6,282 nucleotides of DNA from Clostridia bacterium (lineage in GTDB: Bacteria; Bacillota; Clostridia; Christensenellales; Borkfalkiaceae). The translations under genes were made by a program, and so were the position numbers. The notes below the pieces were generated by a model. That model was not told the origin of the DNA. It saw only the letters and a program-made list of their open reading frames with translations, and did no database searches. Below, piece by piece: positions 1 to 6,282 of this stretch (the stretch's first letter is position 1; every line of letters starts with the position of its first letter). The stretch lies in assembly GCA_021205485.1 (NCBI GenBank), contig JAJPXK010000103.1:1-6282 (forward strand). Direction: 5' to 3'.

Positions 1-110
1 ACACTATTTCTCCATAAATATCAAATAACAAGCTATATTGTGCAATTGCCGTAGGGATTTTTAGAAACAAAAAAATTAAAATATTATAGTAATTGCACTT
101 TCAAGCGACG
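1..110. other. AT-rich intergenic stretch with no supported gene
   Basis: The reading frames are short and broken. Plus-strand frame 1 is open from the left edge only to a TAG at 52-54, which could be the tail of a gene outside the window but cannot be supported. The only ATG checked on the minus strand (15-13) opens four codons. An 8-bp inverted repeat (GTGCAATT at 41-48, AATTGCAC at 91-98) is present, but the arms are 42 bases apart and AT-rich, so it may be chance. Confidence 0.6.
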
Positions 111-115
111 ATAAA

Positions 116-139
116 AGAGCGGTAAAATTTTACCGCTCT
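116..139 (-). terminator. Rho-independent terminator after the operon
   Basis: A perfect 24-nt palindrome (half-site AGAGCGGTAAAA, 12 bp with no mismatch) has the GC-rich AGAGCGG arm outermost and AAAATTTT at the centre, which would form the loop. On the minus strand it is followed by TTTAT, which with the final stem T gives a run of four Ts. It begins 31 bases past the helicase TAA at 173-171. On the plus strand the stem is followed by ATTTATTTG, so it may also stop a convergent transcript, although no plus-strand gene is visible to the left. The T tract is short, so efficiency is uncertain. Confidence 0.8.
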
Positions 140-170
140 ATTTATTTGTTGTAAACAGATATAGCGAGTA

Positions 171-3100
171 TTAAGTTTTGTTTTTATATAAAGGGCTTAA
201 ATTTATAAACAACTCGTGCAGGTCAGTATTTTCATCGCTATTGTCGATTATATATTCAAGCAGTTCTTCCTGGCGTGCTTGTCCTAAAGTCAATCTATAA
301 AGTGAAAGTATTTTAATTAATCTTTCATAGGATGAAATATCTCTGCTGAAAGGGTACTGTGGTACAATTCTTTCAATCTTTATCATACCATCCTGCTTGG
401 GTAGTCCCCAATAAGGAATCAGGTCAGAAGAATGCTGGTGGTGCTCCTCGGTATCTTTTGTAGCAATTTCAAACATTTCTCTCCATACGTCGGAGCTTAC
501 AAATTGGGCATCGCCATACCTTTTGGCAATATTTTGTCGCAGAGCAAGGCACTCAAAACGATTAATTCTGCCTTCGCGTTGTTCAATATCTATTGGATTA
601 GAAGGTAAATTCCAATGCACTATCTTTCTGCAATAATAATGAAAATCCAAGCCTTCTTGCCCTATTGACGTAGAGGCGAGCACAAAAGGTCTGAATGGCG
701 AGTTAAAGGCATTTCTTACGACTTTTTTACGGTCTGCTGATTTATCGCCTTCCCCTTTTGTAAAAGCAACAGCAAAGTGTGTTCTCAAATTCGTTGCTTC
801 GCCTTTTCCGCCCAACATTCTCTTTTTAAAAGAAGGGAAAGTATCAATACCGTAAAGAGTGGTCCTTATAGACATTGATTCAGTAATTGTATTGTGTAAC
901 AATTGGATAATATTTTCATTGTTGTCAATGCCGTTTGTAATAAGATGGGCATATTCGTCAAGCATAGCCTGAAAATTGCCGTCTTTACAGTAACTTATAA
1001 GGTTTCTCCAATGCGCTTCTTCAGATTTGCCATAACATATTTCAACTACCGCCGTAGATTCTGGCGTATTCATTCTGTTTATAAAAATCTGCGCGAACTG
1101 GCTGGCGAGTGCAGAATTAAAATCACTCTGATATTTTCTATATGTTCTGTTGATACAAATTGCGGGAGATGCAATAGCCATATCCGTAAGCACGTCAATA
1201 AGGTCATCGGGCATATTGCCAAGCCGTTTTTCACCGCTTTTTAAATCTCGATAAAGTTGTGCTAAAGTGCTTATATGCTTATCAAACCCCGTTTCTTTTT
1301 TGGCTTCTTCTTTATTCTCAGGGAGTTCGGCAAAGCCTTTAAACCACGAATTAACATAATCTTCGTCATCCAACAAAAGTGATGTAATATAATACCAGCG
1401 CTTATCCACAGGACTGTTGGTATCGGCCTCTATCTTACTTAAATCTGCTTTAATACTATTTCTAATTTTATTCTCTATATCTTTTAATGTGAGCTTATTG
1501 TTAAGGCACTCTATGGGGTTGTAGCATTTGGTGAGATAATCTGAGGGATATACCAGACAAAAAAGCGACATCGCATTTGCTTGGTTATCTTTAGCCGCAA
1601 AATTTAACCTCGGAGAAGGAAAACGCTTTCTTCTTGAATTTTCCCCTGCGTTTTCAGAATAAAAATAGTGTATTGTTTCCTCCGCATTAGCCGCTAATTT
1701 ACCCACGGTTTTTCTTTCAGCTTCGTAAGAAACCATCCCTGCAATCATACGCGGAACCATCTCCCAGGAAGAAAACACGAGTATTTTACTGAAGTTTACG
1801 GCATCCTTATAAACTCCGCCTGAGTTATAGTAAGGAAGCGAAGGCGGTACCCAAAGCAATAACTCGGCTTTATTTGCAAAAGCGTGTTGTTTTAATACAT
1901 CAAGCCTTGCGTTTCCGCTTGGTATCGGTTTATATAAATCAATATCACTACTTTTAAGCCATAAATTCCGTTTATTCGCACTGTTTATCAAATCAGGATG
2001 TGCCTTATAATAATTTTCTATATTGCGCTTTAATTGATAATCTTTCATAAATGAAAGAAGATAGGGCGTTGATTTAATGTAATCGACGGGGACGTGATAT
2101 GAAGCGCCAATTTCGTCAAGTAGTTTTTGCGCGGATATGTAAGATATGACGTCCTGTTCAGTTATACTTACTGGTTTAACAGCTTCAGTATCAATTATAT
2201 CCGCATTCTCGGTTGCCGATATTCGTTCTGTTCGGCAAACCTTTTTGTACATCGCGTCTTCGGCTTCCGTTTTTGCTGCAAGCAAAGTTGTATTGTCTTT
2301 TGAAAATTCTCTTAACTGTACGGAATAATTATTCCATATTTCTTTAAATTCGGCTTGTTCCCCAACTCCGATATTAAGGAATGACATAACGTCCAAAAAT
2401 TCAGAGTAATGTTCATCAACCTGCGTTTCATCTATCTCTTCAAGCGTGGAATACATTTTATAAGGCGTTGCGGAAAGCATTAGCATTTTAACGTCTTCAG
2501 CCCCGAAAAATTTTTGCGCGAGCATTCCTGTTTCTGTTTCAGGATCGGAATTAATAAGGTATTTGAATCTCTGGAACTCATCCATAATAACAAGGTCGGG
2601 TTCCAGCTTATCAAGGCTTATTTTTGAATACATAACGCGCAGATGTCCTATCGCAATATTTTTATAACTGCGATTGTTTCCGTTTGCCCTTATTTCTTCA
2701 CACATTTTTATGACTTCAGCCATTATTGTGATTCCGTTCGCTTGAACTTCGTTAAGCCCTTTTTCCGTGGCTGAAATCATATAAGGCAGATATGTATTAC
2801 CTGACTTTTCGTTACATTCCAATACTTTCTTTTCGTAGTAGTCCCTATTGGGTTCCCAGGCTTTTACCGCGGAATCGGTCATTGCTGTTTCAAGCTCTTT
2901 TATATAGCCGTTTAATGCGGGTATTCGCTTAAGAAATGCAAACATTAACGCGCGTTCCCATACCGTACCTGTGCCATATGTTACCCTGAATGAGGTATCA
3001 GGTGTCAAAGGAATAAGCTGTATATAACGGTTTAAAACGTCGCTGTCGTGTTCCTGATTAAAAATATTCAAATGTTGCATAGAAAGGCGGGAAGAACTGA

Positions 3101-3410
3101 TGCTGTCCGCTCTTAATTCACTTGTTATGCGTAATTTATTTAAATTTTGTTCCGCTATAGCCGAATTGGAACAGATATAAACCACTTTTACAAGGTCGTC
3201 TTGTTGTTCCTTCCGTAAAATCGCAAGTTTAACAATCGTTCCTCTTGCGATAAGAGTTTTGCCGAGACCTACTTCGTCGGAAACAAGCACACGCCTTTGA
3301 CCATTACGGAAAAGATAATCTATGCGCTCGACGGTTGCCCTCTGAAAATCTTTCAGTCCTGACATAACGTTTTCTTCAATTTGTGTCAATTTTTCAGATA
3401 CGTCGCTCAC
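171..3410 (-). CDS. Superfamily 2 DEAD/DEAH-like helicase, large
   Basis: This 1079-residue ATP-dependent helicase or translocase has recognisable SF2 motifs. KDFQRATVERI (20-30) is Q-motif-like. Motif I is DEVGLGKT (45-52), motif Ia lies near VVYICSNS (76-83), motif II is DEFQ (277-280) in VIMDEFQRF, and motif III is SAT (313-315). The second RecA lobe begins with KILVFSSWE (542-550) and carries motif V near ASTSIGQEGLDF (912-923) and motif VI QREGRINR (944-951), with the expected arginines. The nucleotide-binding and coupling residues look intact, so the enzyme should be active. Two long insertions are unusual: about 220 residues between motif III and lobe 2, and about 300 residues within lobe 2 (roughly 600-900). 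Neither matches a domain I know. The layout recalls SNF2/RapA-like helicases of defence islands such as the DISARM helicases, but no HsdR nuclease or DUF1998 domain is seen. The GTG start lies in a GTGA overlap with the PLD stop. It is the last gene before the terminator. Confidence 0.92.
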   Translation of the reverse strand: MSDVSEKLTQIEENVMSGLKDFQRATVERIDYLFRNGQRRVLVSDEVGLGKTLIARGTIVKLAILRKEQQDDLVKVVYICSNSAIAEQNLNKLRITSELRADSISSSRLSMQHLNIFNQEHDSDVLNRYIQLIPLTPDTSFRVTYGTGTVWERALMFAFLKRIPALNGYIKELETAMTDSAVKAWEPNRDYYEKKVLECNEKSGNTYLPYMISATEKGLNEVQANGITIMAEVIKMCEEIRANGNNRSYKNIAIGHLRVMYSKISLDKLEPDLVIMDEFQRFKYLINSDPETETGMLAQKFFGAEDVKMLMLSATPYKMYSTLEEIDETQVDEHYSEFLDVMSFLNIGVGEQAEFKEIWNNYSVQLREFSKDNTTLLAAKTEAEDAMYKKVCRTERISATENADIIDTEAVKPVSITEQDVISYISAQKLLDEIGASYHVPVDYIKSTPYLLSFMKDYQLKRNIENYYKAHPDLINSANKRNLWLKSSDIDLYKPIPSGNARLDVLKQHAFANKAELLLWVPPSLPYYNSGGVYKDAVNFSKILVFSSWEMVPRMIAGMVSYEAERKTVGKLAANAEETIHYFYSENAGENSRRKRFPSPRLNFAAKDNQANAMSLFCLVYPSDYLTKCYNPIECLNNKLTLKDIENKIRNSIKADLSKIEADTNSPVDKRWYYITSLLLDDEDYVNSWFKGFAELPENKEEAKKETGFDKHISTLAQLYRDLKSGEKRLGNMPDDLIDVLTDMAIASPAICINRTYRKYQSDFNSALASQFAQIFINRMNTPESTAVVEICYGKSEEAHWRNLISYCKDGNFQAMLDEYAHLITNGIDNNENIIQLLHNTITESMSIRTTLYGIDTFPSFKKRMLGGKGEATNLRTHFAVAFTKGEGDKSADRKKVVRNAFNSPFRPFVLASTSIGQEGLDFHYYCRKIVHWNLPSNPIDIEQREGRINRFECLALRQNIAKRYGDAQFVSSDVWREMFEIATKDTEEHHQHSSDLIPYWGLPKQDGMIKIERIVPQYPFSRDISSYERLIKILSLYRLTLGQARQEELLEYIIDNSDENTDLHELFINLSPLYKNKT

Positions 3411-5218
3411 GATAGTTTTACCGCCTTTTTAAATATATTATAAGTTTCCTCAAAATTTTCAGGTACAACGCCGTCTTTTGAAACAGCTTTTAACAATGAA
3501 TCAATTTCTTTCAGGTTTTCAGGCTCATTAGCTGCCGTATATAGCATTTTTTCATATAAAGCCGGTAAATTCACGTTATGTCTGTTATCGGCGGCACCGT
3601 CATTTTTATTTCTTTGTTGATTATAGCCGCTTAATGATAGCCTATCTCCAAGCAAAAACGAAATGTACTGATAAAAGTTTTCTTTATTGTTTATAACGGA
3701 AGAAACTATCTTTTCATCTCGGTTCTCGGGTAAGCCGATAGTAGGTATTATAATTATCCTTGTAATGGTTTCATCTTTATCTGAAGCTGAAATTTTATAG
3801 AAATTGGAAAGCTGTGTAATTTTAAGGTCTGAAAATACAATATTGTCGCTAAAAAGCTGTTCTTTATTTGCCAGAAGCGGCGATATTACTACATTGCTTA
3901 CGTTATTTGCATATTTGTTAAACTTTATATTTATATCGTAATTATCGCCATTCATTATAACGGCAGCTTTACCTTTGAGGTGCGTAATTTCTTTTATAAT
4001 GCTATCAAGCAGTTGACTTTTCTCTGATTCAACTTCCTGAATGTCTGCAATATCCACGAGCTGGAAAGGGTTATTAGGGTTGTCTTCTTTACCACAGAAA
4101 AGTCCCTTAAGCAATTTATCTAAATCAAGATTGCGTCTTTTTGCCCTCAGTCTTATCATAAACTCAACGTTGCCGTTAAGGGCGTTATGTGAAGCATTTA
4201 GAGAGCCGAGGTATAGGTCAGTATCAGAATACTTCCTTACCATATAAATTTTTGCGTGAATATCCTGTTGCTGGCTGTCAGTATTTTCTTCAGAAATTAT
4301 GGTTTCACCTTCAATCACGTTATCCTTAACCGTAAAAATTTTAAAGTTGTCGCAATCTTCGTATTTTAATCTGGGTAACGAAATAGACCTTGTTATAAGG
4401 ACGTATCTGGCATCTTTAATCTTACCGTTTCTGTTATTAAAGCTCTTTATTACATCTCCGCTTAAAAACGGCGACATAATCATTACTTCGTGGAAAGTAT
4501 CTTTGAATAAGGGGTAATCTTCAATTTTATACTGACTACCATCGGGTTTATTAACGCCAACGGGAATAAAGTCGTAATCATAAAATTCTTTGGAATTTAA
4601 ATCAAAATGAATATAGGACAATTCATCGCATATTTGCCTTATTTTTCTGACTTTAACATAATTATTTTTTATTGACGACTGTTGAATAAGATACGATATA
4701 AAATCTTTTACCGGATCGTTTTTGTCGGTAGTCTCTTCCTGTTTTTTTCCGTCCATACAAAAAGTTACATCCCAACTTCTGTCAAAAGTAAGGTTTCTGC
4801 TTAAAACTATAATTCTGTACAAAGGCTGGTTCTGTTCGTCAACATATCGTATCAGCCAAAATTTGGGATGAAACGAGGGGTAAGCCGTTTTCTTATTTTT
4901 CTTCGGCGTGAGTACCTGATATACCATCTGTTCAAGCAAAACATATAAGGACGTGATTTTAGCAGGCATATGAATTTGCCCCGCTTCACAAAATAGCGCA
5001 ATTTTATCACCCGTTATACGCAATGCCTCTAAAGTGGCAATAGGGTTACGCGCAAGCTCGCTGTCTGTTTCTTCAGAAAGTCCTAATGAAAGGCTTGCTC
5101 CCACTAATGCATCAAGGTCAAGAGAATATGTAGTACCAATGGCAAAGTCTAATTTATATTTGTCTGGTGCTGACAGCAAAACACCATAATCTAATCTGTC
5201 ATTATTCGGGTTCAGCAC
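3407..5218 (-). CDS. Phospholipase D-like (HKD-fold) protein, putative nuclease
   Basis: The protein has 603 residues from the chosen GTG start. Two PLD-type half-sites are visible. The first is H117-P-K119 followed by SRNLT (140-144); the second is H321-A-K323 followed by GSLNAS (338-343) and E352. Paired HxK...N motifs form one active site in the PLD superfamily, whose bacterial defence members are usually DNA nucleases rather than lipases. The Asp of the classical HxKxxxxD motif is absent from both halves, so catalysis is plausible but unproven. The N-terminal FAIGTTYSLDL (25-35) and the opening MLNPNNDRLDYG resemble PLD-family proteins found beside DUF6361 genes (from recall). The C-terminal ~220 residues have no domain I recognise. 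An in-frame ATG at 5236 would add six residues, but it lacks a good ribosome site, whereas GTG 5218 has AAGGAG nine bases upstream. The gene overlaps the DUF6361 gene by 17 nt and the helicase by 4 nt. There is no signal peptide or membrane segment. Confidence 0.85.
   Translation of the reverse strand: MLNPNNDRLDYGVLLSAPDKYKLDFAIGTTYSLDLDALVGASLSLGLSEETDSELARNPIATLEALRITGDKIALFCEAGQIHMPAKITSLYVLLEQMVYQVLTPKKNKKTAYPSFHPKFWLIRYVDEQNQPLYRIIVLSRNLTFDRSWDVTFCMDGKKQEETTDKNDPVKDFISYLIQQSSIKNNYVKVRKIRQICDELSYIHFDLNSKEFYDYDFIPVGVNKPDGSQYKIEDYPLFKDTFHEVMIMSPFLSGDVIKSFNNRNGKIKDARYVLITRSISLPRLKYEDCDNFKIFTVKDNVIEGETIISEENTDSQQQDIHAKIYMVRKYSDTDLYLGSLNASHNALNGNVEFMIRLRAKRRNLDLDKLLKGLFCGKEDNPNNPFQLVDIADIQEVESEKSQLLDSIIKEITHLKGKAAVIMNGDNYDINIKFNKYANNVSNVVISPLLANKEQLFSDNIVFSDLKITQLSNFYKISASDKDETITRIIIIPTIGLPENRDEKIVSSVINNKENFYQYISFLLGDRLSLSGYNQQRNKNDGAADNRHNVNLPALYEKMLYTAANEPENLKEIDSLLKAVSKDGVVPENFEETYNIFKKAVKLS
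3421..3427 (-). promoter_or_regulatory. Weak ribosome-binding site AAGGCGG before the helicase
   Basis: AAGGCGG ends ten bases before the helicase GTG (3410-3408), inside the last codons of the PLD gene. It deviates from AGGAGG, so initiation at the helicase probably depends partly on ribosomes that terminate at the overlapping TGA (3409-3407), which is classical translational coupling. Confidence 0.45.
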
Positions 5219-6282
5219 AATTCTTTTCTCCTTCATAAATATCGTTTATTATAGTTTTAGCATCTCCGAACCGATAATCTAATCGACCGCCGCCGTACCA
5301 ATCGGAAGAATTAAATTCACCTGCATGTTTTGTTTTTGCACGCGACACACCTTTAAGTTGAACTTCGCGCGCAACAATAGTGGCTTTAAGTGAATCAATA
5401 TCTCCCGAAAGCATATACCTTTTTGAGTCGTTAAGGAATTTAAGCAATAGCGGGCTTCTGATTTTTAAACTATTATAAATATTGTCAATATCAATATTTG
5501 CAATCTTGTCTAAATTCAGCTCTATTACAGCCCATTCGTCATTAGCCTTTTGATTATTTCCCGCCGATACTATAATGTTGTACATTACCCTTATCGCATA
5601 GATAAATTCAGAAAAATCTACGGCAAGTTTATAGTTTTTTTGTATCTCGTCAGGGAAGTTGGTTATTACAGTACTAAGCTCATAAAAAGAATTTATGTCC
5701 GTTATCCCCGTCATATTATTTTTAAGAATATCGCCAAACATTGTGTCTTTACAGGTCAGTTTTATCTGATTTTTCAAAAATATTGATTCCTCATAAGTTA
5801 AGCTGATTGATAGATTTTCCTGCCAGTTACTTGTATATGTGGGAATGTTCCAAAATTTTTTGTAAGAGCCCTTTCCCGCATCAATATCATCTTGTTCTTT
5901 GTCTTCCGAGTTGTCATTTCTGTTACCTAGCGATATAAACGTATCTTTTTCCTTATTGCTTGCGCATACAAAACGTATATATTCAGACAAAGACATATCT
6001 CCACCGGTAAAAATTCCGAACCGTCTTATGCCCGCCCAATAAATATCGGAGGGCGCACGTTTTACCCAGCTTTTATTGTCAAGCGCACGTCTGCCTATAA
6101 TACCATCTGCTGAAGGCGTGTCCATTAAAAACTTTTTACCACAGGCTTCTTCTATAGCTGAAAGTGCCGTAAACATTTTGTTTGGGTTAGTTTCGCCACG
6201 TTTTTCTAAATCTTTAAGCGCATAAGGCACACAAAAGAAATATTTTGCCCTCGTCTGGATGGGCGAAGTTCCCGGAAAGAAC
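5202..6282 (-). CDS. DUF6361-family protein, 5'-truncated by the window edge
   Basis: The protein's function is unknown. The reading frame stays open to the right edge: the first full codon is 6281-6279, and 17 codons precede the in-frame GTG at 6230. Those codons encode FFPGTSPIQTRAKYFF followed by CVPYALKDL, which matches my memory of the N-terminal signature of DUF6361 proteins (FPGTSTIQTRARYFLFVPW-like). The GTG is therefore internal, and the true start is probably a few dozen codons outside the window. Of 359 visible residues, 72-91 (WVKRAPSDIYWAG, then IRRFGIF) and the C-terminal LDYRFGDAKTIINDI at about 334-348 are also family-like. An acidic, Asn/Asp-rich linker lies near residues 118-135. 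No signal peptide, transmembrane segment or known catalytic motif is visible, so it is probably cytoplasmic. It is the most upstream gene in view and its stop overlaps the start of the PLD gene. A role in a defence module is inferred from the neighbours. The family call is from recall of conserved motifs and was not searched. Confidence 0.85.
   Translation of the reverse strand, partial: FFPGTSPIQTRAKYFFCVPYALKDLEKRGETNPNKMFTALSAIEEACGKKFLMDTPSADGIIGRRALDNKSWVKRAPSDIYWAGIRRFGIFTGGDMSLSEYIRFVCASNKEKDTFISLGNRNDNSEDKEQDDIDAGKGSYKKFWNIPTYTSNWQENLSISLTYEESIFLKNQIKLTCKDTMFGDILKNNMTGITDINSFYELSTVITNFPDEIQKNYKLAVDFSEFIYAIRVMYNIIVSAGNNQKANDEWAVIELNLDKIANIDIDNIYNSLKIRSPLLLKFLNDSKRYMLSGDIDSLKATIVAREVQLKGVSRAKTKHAGEFNSSDWYGGGRLDYRFGDAKTIINDIYEGEKNCAEPE
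5228..5233 (-). promoter_or_regulatory. Shine-Dalgarno AAGGAG deciding the PLD gene start
   Basis: On the minus strand AAGGAG is followed by nine bases (AAAAGAATT) and then GTG at 5218-5216. This near-ideal site lies inside the 3' end of the DUF6361 gene. The competing ATG at 5236 sits directly before the motif and has only AT-rich sequence upstream. The site therefore favours the GTG start, and the resulting N-terminus MLNPNNDRL fits the family as I recall it. Confidence 0.75.

Noticed and set aside
41..98. Inverted repeat GTGCAATT / AATTGCAC, possible operator or element end
   Set aside because: Only 8 bp with a 42-base gap in AT-rich DNA, no adjacent promoter or target duplication is seen, and it is compatible with chance.
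903..1244. Plus-strand open frame of 113 codons inside the helicase gene
   Set aside because: It lies antisense to a helicase reading frame with intact motifs on both sides, its product is Phe/Arg/Ile-rich without a recognisable domain, and no gene-like context is seen. It is a shadow frame.
2146..2328. Plus-strand 60-codon frame
   Set aside because: Antisense to the helicase inter-lobe region. The Ser/Ala/Val-rich product follows from the antisense codon composition, and no domain is recognisable.
4041..4517. Two plus-strand frames of 68 and 72 codons inside the PLD gene
   Set aside because: Both overlap the conserved PLD region on the other strand and encode Leu/Ser-rich sequence with no family resemblance.
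5550..5786. Plus-strand 78-codon frame, Tyr/Ile/Arg-rich
   Set aside because: It is antisense to the DUF6361 gene, its composition is typical of the reverse complement of AT-rich coding DNA, and it lies between conserved segments of the real gene.
171..6282. Assignment as a DISARM or Dpd system
   Set aside because: A helicase plus PLD protein is shared with these systems, but no methyltransferase, DUF1998 protein or 7-deazaguanine-related gene is in the window, and the DUF6361 partner is not part of their known gene sets as far as I know.
1..6282. CRISPR array, tRNA, IS ends or phage attachment sites
   Set aside because: I saw no regularly spaced repeats, cloverleaf-like sequence, transposase or integrase motifs, or duplicated flanks on reading through; almost all of the window is coding.

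Overview
The window is part of one bacterial operon read leftward on the minus strand. The DNA is AT-rich, and where a Shine-Dalgarno can be judged it is the classical AAGGAG type. Bacterial origin is clear. A low-GC lineage such as Clostridia or a related gut or sediment group is only a guess from base composition and codon use. There is no rRNA, tRNA, IS, integrase or CRISPR in view to fix the taxon.

In transcription order (right to left) there are three genes. (1) A DUF6361-family protein, cut at its 5' end by the right edge of the window (5202-6282). (2) A phospholipase D (HKD)-like protein with two HxK motifs (3407-5218). (3) A large superfamily 2 helicase of 1079 residues with motifs I, II, III, V and VI recognisable (171-3410). 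The genes overlap by 17 nt and 4 nt, so they are almost certainly co-transcribed and translationally coupled. A perfect 24-nt GC-centred palindrome with a T tail lies about 30 nt after the last stop codon and is the likely operon terminator. The remaining leftmost ~110 bases are AT-rich and hold no supportable gene. The operon's promoter lies outside the window.

A helicase, a PLD-fold putative nuclease and a protein of unknown function, tightly coupled, resemble the architecture of anti-phage or anti-plasmid systems that pair a translocase with a nuclease. DISARM is one such system, with a helicase and the PLD protein DrmC. No methyltransferase, protease or DUF1998 partner is visible, so this is not DISARM on the evidence here. 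The best reading is a candidate three-gene defence or DNA-processing module: the helicase would recognise or translocate on DNA, the PLD protein would cut, and the DUF6361 protein would have a sensing, adaptor or additional effector role. That division of labour is inference; only the family assignments and gene organisation are seen in the sequence.
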